DNA of 46,044 nucleotides from Corynebacterium sp. Marseille-P3884 (GTDB lineage Bacteria > Actinomycetota > Actinomycetes > Mycobacteriales > Mycobacteriaceae): positions 1-46,044 of the forward strand of contig NZ_JAGKSD010000019.1 of NCBI RefSeq assembly GCF_017942225.1, given 5' to 3'. The notes under the pieces were generated by a model, which was not told the DNA's origin, searched no databases, and saw only the letters and a list, made by a program, of their open reading frames with translations. Of the stretch, positions 17,464 through 24,190 are shown in pieces (within the stretch, counting starts at the first letter, position 1; the number at the start of each line of letters is the position of its first letter). The translations under genes were made by a program, and so were the position numbers.

Positions 17464-17793
17464 CTATGAGCCCTCTGTCATGGCTTTAAGCGCCGCAACG
17501 TGCTGTGCATAGGCTTCTGTTCCAGTCTGGGTCAACGCGACCCAGACGGCGTCTTTCGCGCGCGTGGAGCCATATTCGCGGGTGCGGCTGATATAGCCGC
17601 TGTCCTCAAGATGTTTCAACTGCTTGGAAAGCGTATCGGCAGGAAGCTCGGTGAGCTCTGCAAGCACGGCGTATTTCATCTGCCTGCCGCCGGTTGCGCC
17701 TGAATGGAACAGCGTGGCACAAATTTTAAGCCGGTTGATGGGGTGGATGACCGGATCCAGCTTTGCTGGGCGTAGTGAAGGATCCTTAGACAT
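17464..17793 (-). CDS. Winged-helix transcriptional regulator (HTH_34/MarR-like)
   Basis: Small dimeric-type DNA-binding protein of 109 aa. HPINRLKICATL is helix 1. The helix-turn-helix is ELTELPADTLSKQLKHLEDSGYI, followed by a wing with REYGSTRAK and ALTQTGTEAY, typical of PF13601-type regulators. It overlaps the upstream membrane-protein gene by 8 nt, so the two are co-expressed. The operator array at 18232-18286 upstream of the pair is its likely target, giving autoregulation. Inducer unknown. Confidence 0.82.
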   Translation of the reverse strand: MSKDPSLRPAKLDPVIHPINRLKICATLFHSGATGGRQMKYAVLAELTELPADTLSKQLKHLEDSGYISRTREYGSTRAKDAVWVALTQTGTEAYAQHVAALKAMTEGS

Positions 17794-18190
17794 TGACGCC
17801 CTTTACGGCGGCGTTGCGGTTCTCATACAACATCCATCCCGTCGCCGTAGAGACAACGACGCCGCAGACAATCATCCACGGCCACGAATCCGGTGTCGGT
17901 GCTGTAGACATGATCATTGCACCGGGTAGCAATACTCGTGACCAGGTTGCGCGATCGTTGCTCGGACCCATATTTGGATCGAGGCGCACGAATGGGTTTG
18001 CAATCTTATCCTTGAGGAGATAGCCCAGAACGAACGTCGGTACAAGAACCGCGAGGCCGTACCACCATGACAGCTTGGTTAGCGCGAGACCGCCGCCGAC
18101 GCCAAGCGCCACTATCGCCACCGCCCACCAGCTCTGCGTCCACGTGGTGCGTTCTTGAACGTCGTGAATGATCTTAAGGTCGTCGCTCAT
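17786..18190 (-). CDS. Small multi-pass membrane protein paired with the winged-helix regulator
   Basis: A 134-residue protein from the ATG at 18190 (MSDDLKIIHDVQERT); the frame extends 12 codons further into the operator region without a ribosome site. Four hydrophobic segments (about 21-38, 42-60, 86-97, 101-118) and an N-terminal amphipathic stretch are seen. Gene pairs of an HTH_34 regulator with a short membrane protein are common in actinobacteria, but the job of the membrane protein is not established. It is the first gene of the two-gene operon. Confidence 0.7.
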   Translation of the reverse strand: MSDDLKIIHDVQERTTWTQSWWAVAIVALGVGGGLALTKLSWWYGLAVLVPTFVLGYLLKDKIANPFVRLDPNMGPSNDRATWSRVLLPGAMIMSTAPTPDSWPWMIVCGVVVSTATGWMLYENRNAAVKGVNV

Positions 18191-18219
18191 TATTCTTCCC
18201 CTAACGTCAACTTCACTGG

Positions 18220-18290
18220 CTTGCAACTAAGGCAAGTGTAACACTTGCTGTACATGCAAGTATAATGCTTGCAAAGTATGCAAGTGAAGG
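18220..18290. promoter_or_regulatory. Operator array with 24-bp period upstream of the regulator operon
   Basis: A perfect palindrome GCAAGTGTAACACTTGC lies at 18232-18248. A near-perfect one, GCAAGTATAATGCTTGC, lies at 18256-18272, exactly 24 bp further. A third half-site GCAAGTG starts at 18280, again 24 bp on. More TTGC half-sites lie at 18220-18224. The array sits 42-100 bp upstream of the first start codon (18190), as expected for several regulator dimers binding on one face or on successive turns. Confidence 0.75.
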
Positions 18291-18325
18291 ACTGTGCATA
18301 GTGGGGATATAGCTACGCATGGGGT

Positions 18326-18481
18326 CTAACGGGGCTGGTGGTCCGCTACTGTGACATCTGGCCGACTTTTATTGACTGAGGCTCCACAGGCCTTCCATCG
18401 CCATCGGGTAGTGCGTTTGCTGGTTGTTCCATTGCGTTTGGTATCACCGCCGCAGTAGCAGTGTGGTCGGTTCTTTGGCAT
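18326..18481 (-). pseudogene. N-terminal transposase relic (IS256/IS1249-type zinc ribbon)
   Basis: The minus-strand frame from 18481 reads MPKNRPHCYCGG, TKRNGTTSKRTTRW and KACGAS-x4-SRPDVT. This resembles the N-terminal zinc-ribbon of corynebacterial IS1249-like transposases. It is decayed: the first Cys pair is C-x-C and the second C-x2-C has one Cys changed to Trp (RWRWKACG). Homology stops near 18345 and no catalytic domain follows. A 9-bp inverted repeat ATATATGCT/AGCATATAT at 18552-18574 lies just upstream and could be an old element end. Confidence 0.5.
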
Positions 18482-18674
18482 TGAGCCACCACACCACCGC
18501 CTACTACCACAGACTGGCAGCCACACCGGGGGTTTACCGTGTTGAGGCCAGATATATGCTCCCAAAGCATATATTTCACGCTACCCTACAGGTCAGAACC
18601 TAAAAATCCCCGATCCCAGACACACTTTTTGACCCTTAACCCCGCCCAAACACTCCCTCCCTCAGAAAAGAACT

Positions 18675-18722
18675 GCTCCCCGCCAGTCGGTGACTGTTTT
18701 CACAGTCCGACCAGCGGGGAGC
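18675..18722. terminator. Terminator of the alkaline phosphatase gene
   Basis: Long hairpin with outer stem GCTCCCCGC / GCGGGGAGC and inner complementary parts CAGTC…GACTG. The minus strand continues into AGTTCTTTTC, 52 nt after the phosphatase stop codon; the plus strand continues TGTTTT. The 100 bp beyond it toward 18575 hold no gene I can support. Confidence 0.8.
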
Positions 18723-18773
18723 TGTTTTACGACTCGTGCCCGTAGAGATTACGGGAGAGCAACTCACCCGGTT

Positions 18774-21700
18774 TTAGAACGGCAGGTTCTTGCGGGCGTT
18801 CTCAAACATCTCGCGTGCCTGCGGGAAGAGCGGGCTCAGCACGGCAGCCGCACCCAGCAGTGCAACGATGATGCCGAAGAGGATGCCGATAGAAGAACCG
18901 GCGTTCTTGGCCGACCCATCGGTGGAACCAGAGTTATCCGGGGTCTCCTGAGTGTCATCCGCCCACGGCGAAGTCAGGTCGATGTCCTGCTCAGTGTCCA
19001 CACCAACAGCATTCATCGCAGCGAAGAAGATGTCGGTCTCGTCGATCTGGCCGGTGAAGTTAGCGGCACCCGGGCCGGATGCGGCGACGCGGACCTGTGC
19101 ACCGGTGTGCTGCTGGCCGCCGAGAGCGTCCTTCGGGTCGTTGGACTTCGCGGTGGAGTACACCAGGGACATGTCGGCGCCGTCTGCGGTCTTCAGCTTG
19201 GTGGTCAGGCCGGCGGTCGGTTTGTTGTTGTAGGTGATCATCGGGGTTTGGGCGTGGTCGGCGGTGGCGATGATCAGGGTCGACTCACCGGTCTCTTCAA
19301 CCCAGTCCTGGACGACCTTGATGGACTCGTCCCACTGGCGGATCTCGCCGATCATGCCGCAAGCGTCAGCGCCGTGGCTGGCCTTGTCCGGGGAAGCAGC
19401 CTCAACGTGGAGGACGAAGCCCTTATCGTTCTGCAGCAGCTCGAGGGACTTGCGGGTCATGGCCGCCAGCGTCGGGATCTGGTCGGTGTACTCCGGATTA
19501 GCCTCGCAGCGCTGAGCATCCTTCATCGCACCGTCCTCGGTCGGAACGGTCTCCTTGTAGATGCGCGGCATGTGGCTCGGGGAGAACAATCCGAGCACAG
19601 GCTTGTCGGTGTTCTGCACTGCGTCGAGGCCGTTAGCGTCGGTGACGATCTCGAAGCCGTTGTCGCGGGCGTTGTCAAGGACGGTCTTACCCTTGGTCCA
19701 GGTGGTTTCGCCGTTCTTACCGTCGACCATGACCTCAGTGTCGAAGTAGCGGGCACCGCCGCCGAGGGTGACGTCAGCACGGACGTCGACAAGCTGCTCG
19801 GAGATGGATCCGAGACCACCGTTTTCGCGGCGCTGTGCATCTTGCGCCACTTTCTTGTCGCCAGACGGTGCGTAGTCCGCACGGTCGAGTGCGTGAACAG
19901 CGAAGGCCGCCGGGGTGGCGTCCTGAATTTCCGCGGTGGAGACGTTGCCGACCTTCATGCCAGCTGCCTTTGCAAGCTCAGCCATGGTCGGAACCGGCTT
20001 GCCGTTATTGTCGATGCCGAGGGCACCGTTGTAGGTCTTGATACCGGAGTAGAGGGAGGAACCGGATGCTGCGGAGTCGGTGACGTAGTCCGGCTTACCG
20101 GTCTCCTTATCCAGGGAGTACGTGGTGTGGTAGCCGGTGTATTCGAGGTTGTCCACAGCCTCGAAACGGCCGCTGGCGCCGTGCAGGTAGTTGCGGGCGG
20201 CGGTGATGTCGGCGTCGGCGGTGCCGTCGGCAAGCATGATCACGACGTTCTTCGCCTTGCTATTGTCGAGGCCCTGGCCAGTCTTACCGAACTTCGCGCA
20301 GTCGCCCACCTGCGGAGCCTTACCGGCTTCGAGCTGGTAGCAAAGGTCGCCGTTGGCGGCGTTGCGGGCGGTGAAGTCACGCACGACCGGAGCTGTGTTC
20401 ACCTTCCAGTCGCCGAGGCCGAGCGCGTTGGCCATGACGTAGAAAGCATCGGTCTGGTCGATCTGGCCGAAGACGTTCTCGGACGCCGGGCCGTACGCGG
20501 CGATGCGGACCTGGGAACCGGTGTGCTGCATGGAGAAGTCGCCCGACTCAACCTGAGCGACAGGCACGGTGCCGAACGCGACGGACATGTTGGTGTCGTC
20601 GTGGGTGTGCAGGCGGGTGGTCACAGCCGGAGAATCCTTGCCGTCGGGCACGATCTGCGCGGTGTGGGCGTGATCGGCGGTAACGACGACCAGCGTGTCG
20701 CCGTCCTTCTTAGCAAAGTCCACGGCGGCGGCAACGGCGTCCTCGAGGCGCTTGAGTTCGCCGATGAAGCCACAGGCGTCTGCGGCGTGGTCGGCCTTGT
20801 CGATGGATGCGGACTCGACCTGCAGGAAGAAGCCCTTCTCCTCGTTCGGATTGTCCAGCAGCTCGATGGCCTTCTTGGTCATGTCCGCCAGCTCCGGCTC
20901 GTTGCCGATGTTGGCTTCCTTGCACTTGGTGGCCTCCGCGGTCGCGCCACCCTTGGTCGGTGTGGTGGACTCGAAGCGGCGGGTCATGTTCTTGTCGTGG
21001 AACAGACCCAGAACCGGCTGTTCCTGGTTGGCCTCTTTGACTGCGGCGAGTTCGTCGCGGGTGCGCACGATCTTGTAGCCGTTCGCCTCGGCGTTCTCGG
21101 CGACGGTCTTCCCCTTCTCCCACTTGGTGGCGTACTTTGCATCGCCTTCGAGGAAGGGGTTGGTGTTGCCGCTGTCCGCCATCACCTTGGTGTCGAAGTA
21201 CTTGGCGCCGCCGCCGAGGGTGACATCGGCGCGGGTATCGATGAGCTGCTCGGAGATGGAGCCGAAGCCGCCCTTTTCACGGGCTTCGTCTCCCTTGACC
21301 GGCTTCGAATCGCCAGACGGTGCGTAGTAGCCGCGCTGGGAGATGTGGGCTCCCAGCGCTGCCGGGGTAGCGTCCTGAATCTCGGAGGTGGTCACGTTAC
21401 CGGTGCGCATCCCGGCATTCTTTGCCATCTCGAGAAGGTTGATGTGCGGCTTCTTGGCGATGTCGACGCCGAGCGCGCCGTTGTAGCTCTTGGTGCCGGT
21501 CGCCCAACCGGTAGCGGAAGCCGCGGAGTCGGTGACGTAGCTCTTCTTGCCGTCTTCGTCGATGGCGAAGGTGGTGTAGGCACCGGTGGCGGTGAGGTTG
21601 TCCAGGCCGTCGAAGCGGCCGCCGGCACCGAGCAGGTAGTTGCGGGCCGCGGTGATTTCCTGGTGTCCCATGCCGTCGCCGACGATCATGATGACGTTCT

Positions 21701-21926
21701 TTGCCTTTTCGTCGGAGCGGCCCTGGCCGCCCTTGCCGAACTGGGCGCAATCGCCCGGCTGCGGAGCCTTGACGTTGCCGTTGCTGTCAATGGAGATGCA
21801 CGACGGCTCACCGTTGTAGCCCTCGTAATTAAGATCAACTGCTGCTTGAGTGGTGGGGGTTGTGGCGGCGGTCAGAGCGATAACGCTCAGACTCGCAGCC
21901 ACCGATTTCCATGTTGCTGCGCGCAT
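18774..21926 (-). CDS. phoA: Tandem two-domain alkaline phosphatase, exported and membrane-anchored
   Basis: A 1050-residue exported phosphomonoesterase carrying two complete PhoA-type domains, where PhoA is normally ~450 aa. The signal peptide is at 1-29. Domain 1 (about 60-505) has GDGMG, nucleophile S134 (TDSAASAT), QDATPAA, Arg in SQRGYY, E371/D376/H380, D418/H419 and H468. Domain 2 (about 545-980) has ADGTAD in place of GDGMG, S618 (TDSAASGS), QDATPAA, Arg in DRADY, E842/D847/H851, D890/H891 and H940. A Ser/Asp-rich linker and a TM helix at 1012-1032 anchor it. All ligands equivalent to those of E. coli PhoA appear present in both halves. AGGAAA precedes the ATG at 21926. Probably phosphate scavenging; regulation is not clear from sequence. 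Confidence 0.9.
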   Translation of the reverse strand: MRAATWKSVAASLSVIALTAATTPTTQAAVDLNYEGYNGEPSCISIDSNGNVKAPQPGDCAQFGKGGQGRSDEKAKNVIMIVGDGMGHQEITAARNYLLGAGGRFDGLDNLTATGAYTTFAIDEDGKKSYVTDSAASATGWATGTKSYNGALGVDIAKKPHINLLEMAKNAGMRTGNVTTSEIQDATPAALGAHISQRGYYAPSGDSKPVKGDEAREKGGFGSISEQLIDTRADVTLGGGAKYFDTKVMADSGNTNPFLEGDAKYATKWEKGKTVAENAEANGYKIVRTRDELAAVKEANQEQPVLGLFHDKNMTRRFESTTPTKGGATAEATKCKEANIGNEPELADMTKKAIELLDNPNEEKGFFLQVESASIDKADHAADACGFIGELKRLEDAVAAAVDFAKKDGDTLVVVTADHAHTAQIVPDGKDSPAVTTRLHTHDDTNMSVAFGTVPVAQVESGDFSMQHTGSQVRIAAYGPASENVFGQIDQTDAFYVMANALGLGDWKVNTAPVVRDFTARNAANGDLCYQLEAGKAPQVGDCAKFGKTGQGLDNSKAKNVVIMLADGTADADITAARNYLHGASGRFEAVDNLEYTGYHTTYSLDKETGKPDYVTDSAASGSSLYSGIKTYNGALGIDNNGKPVPTMAELAKAAGMKVGNVSTAEIQDATPAAFAVHALDRADYAPSGDKKVAQDAQRRENGGLGSISEQLVDVRADVTLGGGARYFDTEVMVDGKNGETTWTKGKTVLDNARDNGFEIVTDANGLDAVQNTDKPVLGLFSPSHMPRIYKETVPTEDGAMKDAQRCEANPEYTDQIPTLAAMTRKSLELLQNDKGFVLHVEAASPDKASHGADACGMIGEIRQWDESIKVVQDWVEETGESTLIIATADHAQTPMITYNNKPTAGLTTKLKTADGADMSLVYSTAKSNDPKDALGGQQHTGAQVRVAASGPGAANFTGQIDETDIFFAAMNAVGVDTEQDIDLTSPWADDTQETPDNSGSTDGSAKNAGSSIGILFGIIVALLGAAAVLSPLFPQAREMFENARKNLPF

Positions 21927-21993
21927 GAAGTTTCCTGTTCGCTGTAATCGCTGCGGCTCCGGGATGGCGCCGGTGGCGGGAAAATGAGGAACC

Positions 21994-22051
21994 AGATGGA
22001 TTAACACCCATCTAAAAGCGAACTAAATCACAGCTTCTATACAGATAGAAG
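21994..22051. promoter_or_regulatory. Two inverted repeats upstream of the alkaline phosphatase
   Basis: AGATGG-N8-CCATCT at 21994-22013 and the perfect CTTCTAT-ACAG-ATAGAAG at 22034-22051 lie 68-125 bp upstream of the start. They could be operators or mRNA leader hairpins. I cannot match them with confidence to a known Pho-box. The surrounding gap (21927-22155) holds no other recognisable element. Confidence 0.4.
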
Positions 22052-22155
22052 ACTTCCAAGGAAACAATAGGTTGCTAATTTCCTAAGCCCCGCACCATGT
22101 GATTACGGAGGTCGCTCCTGCCCCGCTAGTAACACAGAAACTCCGTCTTGAGAGG

Positions 22156-22380
22156 CTAGCGCGCACAGGTAGCTGTGTTCTCCGCGTCGAGGCAGTCATG
22201 CTCGAGCGATTCACAATGGAGCCATCCGTAGCGTCCGTGGAGAATGATCTCGTCGTAGCACTTCGAGCAACGGCGCACGGAATTGGGCGAATGGCGGTAA
22301 CCGTTGACGGGCCCGAGCAGGTCGGCGATAAGCGGGCGACCTTCCCGCTCGAGGATCTGACGGGCGTTGAGCGTGGTCAT
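22156..22380 (-). CDS. Small Cys-rich hypothetical protein
   Basis: A 74-residue soluble protein with Cys in RRCSKCYDE, LHCES, HDCLD and TATCAR. The CxxC followed by C and H-x-C makes zinc binding plausible. A strong AAAGGAG ribosome site lies 8 nt before the ATG at 22380, which is the main reason to call it real. I recognise no named family. It lies between the phosphatase promoter and the YhgE-like gene. Confidence 0.6.
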   Translation of the reverse strand: MTTLNARQILEREGRPLIADLLGPVNGYRHSPNSVRRCSKCYDEIILHGRYGWLHCESLEHDCLDAENTATCAR

Positions 22381-22474
22381 GCGCGACTCCTTTGTTCAGT
22401 TATGTGAGTTGTTCTCCCAGTTTCGGGGAACAGCGCAGGAGCCTACATGACGGCCACGACCGCTGGAGAACGGT

Positions 22475-24070
22475 TTAGCGCCTATGTTCGATAGCTTCGT
22501 CTGTCTCGAGGACAGCGGTGTCGTCATGGCCCGCGTATGTGAGGTCGTCGTTGTCCGCATAGTCGGCGTCTGCGTAATCGTCGGCAGCGTAGTCGGCGTC
22601 TGTGTAGCCAGCATCCGCATAGTCAGCGTCGACGGCGTCCTCGGCCGGCACTGCAACTGGGCGACTCATGCGCATGGCCACGACTCCGAGCACAGCGAGC
22701 AGGGCGGATAGTCCGATGCCGACCCACAGGGCCATGAGGGATCCGTTGTTGCCGGCAGACGAAATGGCGGCGGTGCTCCAGTGCATCGGCATGGCTGACG
22801 ACAGGGCGCGGACGACGGTGTCGACGTCGCCGGTGGCCGTGCGGGACCAGACCCAGCCGACGAGTCCGGTTTGAGCGAGGGCAAAGATGCCAGCGGTGGC
22901 GGTGCCGCCGAGCTCGCCGAAGGTGCCGCGGAGAATCCAGGTGACGCCGGCGGAGGCGAGGGTGCCCAGGGCGAGGGCGAGGCCGGTCATGCCGATGGCG
23001 GCGGGGGTGAGTCCGGTACCGAGGATCGTCACGAGGATGGTGCCAGCGCCAGCAGCGAGCAGGACTCCCAGGCCGAGAATGGTCCACCGGGACCGGGTCA
23101 CGCCGTAGGCAGCCAGGGCTGCAGCGACTCCGCCGAGCACAGCGAGGGCGCTGACGAGCATCGCGGCGAGCGGAGGAAGCGAAGAGCTTATCGACGCCCC
23201 CTCAGCAGCCCCAGCCCCCGCCGCTCCCGCCGAGCCTGCCACCGGGGCAGCGGCAGGGAGGGCGCGCTGGATGTCGCCGATGCGGTCTTTCGTGGAGTTG
23301 GACATGTCGTCGACTTTGGTGGCGCCGTCGACAAGCTTTTGAACGCCGTCTTTTGCTTCGCCGACGCGGTCGTCCATTTCGCCGAGTCCTTCGGCGAGGT
23401 CGGAGGCGCCGTTCGTCGCGGAGTAGATGCCGTCGTGGTAGGCATACCCGGGCGTGGAGAGCTGGTTGGCGAGCTCGCGGGAGCCGTCTTTGAGCTCAGT
23501 GAGTTTGTCGGTCCAGTCTTCGGGCAGCTCGGCGGTGTCGACTTGCTTGCGGAGGTCTTCGAGCTGGCGGCGCAGCTCCTTGACATCGGGATCGTTGCTG
23601 TCGCGGGTGCCTTCGAGGGTGTCGTCGATGGCGGAGAGGACCTGGCCGCGGATGGCGTCGAATCCGACGACTTGGTCGACGGCGCCGCCGACGTTGTCTG
23701 CAAGGCGGGTGGCGCCGTCGGCAAGCTGGCCTGTGCCTGCCTGGATTTCGATCATGCCGTTGGAGAGTTCGTCGGCGCCGTCTTTGGCGGCGGAGATGCC
23801 GTCGGCGAGTTCCCCGGAGCCGTCGCGAAGCTCTTCGGTGCCGTCTTTGAGCTTGCTGGTGCCCTGGGTGAGGAAGCCTGCTTGTGCGCTGGCGTCGCCG
23901 GCGGCGCGGCGTGCATTGCCAAGGTTGTCGGCGCCGGCGTAGGCGGCGGGTGCGCCGGATGCGTTCTCGGCACCGCGCGGTACCCACGTGGACGCGGGGC
24001 TCATGGGTGCGAATGCTGCGACGACCAGAACGAGAAGGGCGGCGACAGACATGATGGCGTTCCACTTCAT
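22475..24070 (-). CDS. YhgE/Pip-like membrane protein with DG-repeat ectodomain
   Basis: A 531-residue protein from the ATG at 24070 (a TTG at 24079 is possible; neither has a clear ribosome site). The N-terminal TM helix (about 5-24) is followed by an extracytoplasmic coiled region with repeats of the x-L-x-D-G type (SKLKDGTEELRDGSGELADG and onward). A Gly/Ala-rich hinge leads to about six TM helices of ABC-2 type (roughly 300-480), and then an acidic Ala/Asp/Tyr-rich tail. This is the YhgE/Pip architecture linked to phage infection protein and, in other bacteria, ESX/T7SS-like or lipid export. It stands alone here, divergent from mrpA. Function unknown. Confidence 0.8.
   Translation of the reverse strand: MKWNAIMSVAALLVLVVAAFAPMSPASTWVPRGAENASGAPAAYAGADNLGNARRAAGDASAQAGFLTQGTSKLKDGTEELRDGSGELADGISAAKDGADELSNGMIEIQAGTGQLADGATRLADNVGGAVDQVVGFDAIRGQVLSAIDDTLEGTRDSNDPDVKELRRQLEDLRKQVDTAELPEDWTDKLTELKDGSRELANQLSTPGYAYHDGIYSATNGASDLAEGLGEMDDRVGEAKDGVQKLVDGATKVDDMSNSTKDRIGDIQRALPAAAPVAGSAGAAGAGAAEGASISSSLPPLAAMLVSALAVLGGVAAALAAYGVTRSRWTILGLGVLLAAGAGTILVTILGTGLTPAAIGMTGLALALGTLASAGVTWILRGTFGELGGTATAGIFALAQTGLVGWVWSRTATGDVDTVVRALSSAMPMHWSTAAISSAGNNGSLMALWVGIGLSALLAVLGVVAMRMSRPVAVPAEDAVDADYADAGYTDADYAADDYADADYADNDDLTYAGHDDTAVLETDEAIEHRR
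22557..22631 (-). repeat. Imperfect 12-15 nt repeats coding an acidic Asp-Ala-Tyr tail
   Basis: GTAGTCGGCGTC-type units recur about five times (GCATAGTCGGCGTC, GCGTAGTCGGCGTC, GCATAGTCAGCGTC) within the 3' end of the YhgE-like gene, encoding DADYADAGYTDADYA-like repeats. Probably slippage-generated and length-variable. Confidence 0.6.
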
Positions 24071-24190
24071 ACCGAGCAATGTAATGATTGTGGCGAATGT
24101 TATGTATGTGACACACCGCAGGTCGGACTCTACGTCGATTTACTGTTACTCTTTACATGTTTGCCAACCGCTACACAGGCTGGAGCACAT

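Noticed and set aside
18690..21947. 1085-codon open frame antisense to the alkaline phosphatase
   Set aside because: Mirror frame caused by GC-rich codon use; its translation is Gly/Val/Asp/His-rich without domain motifs, while the minus strand shows two complete PhoA domains.
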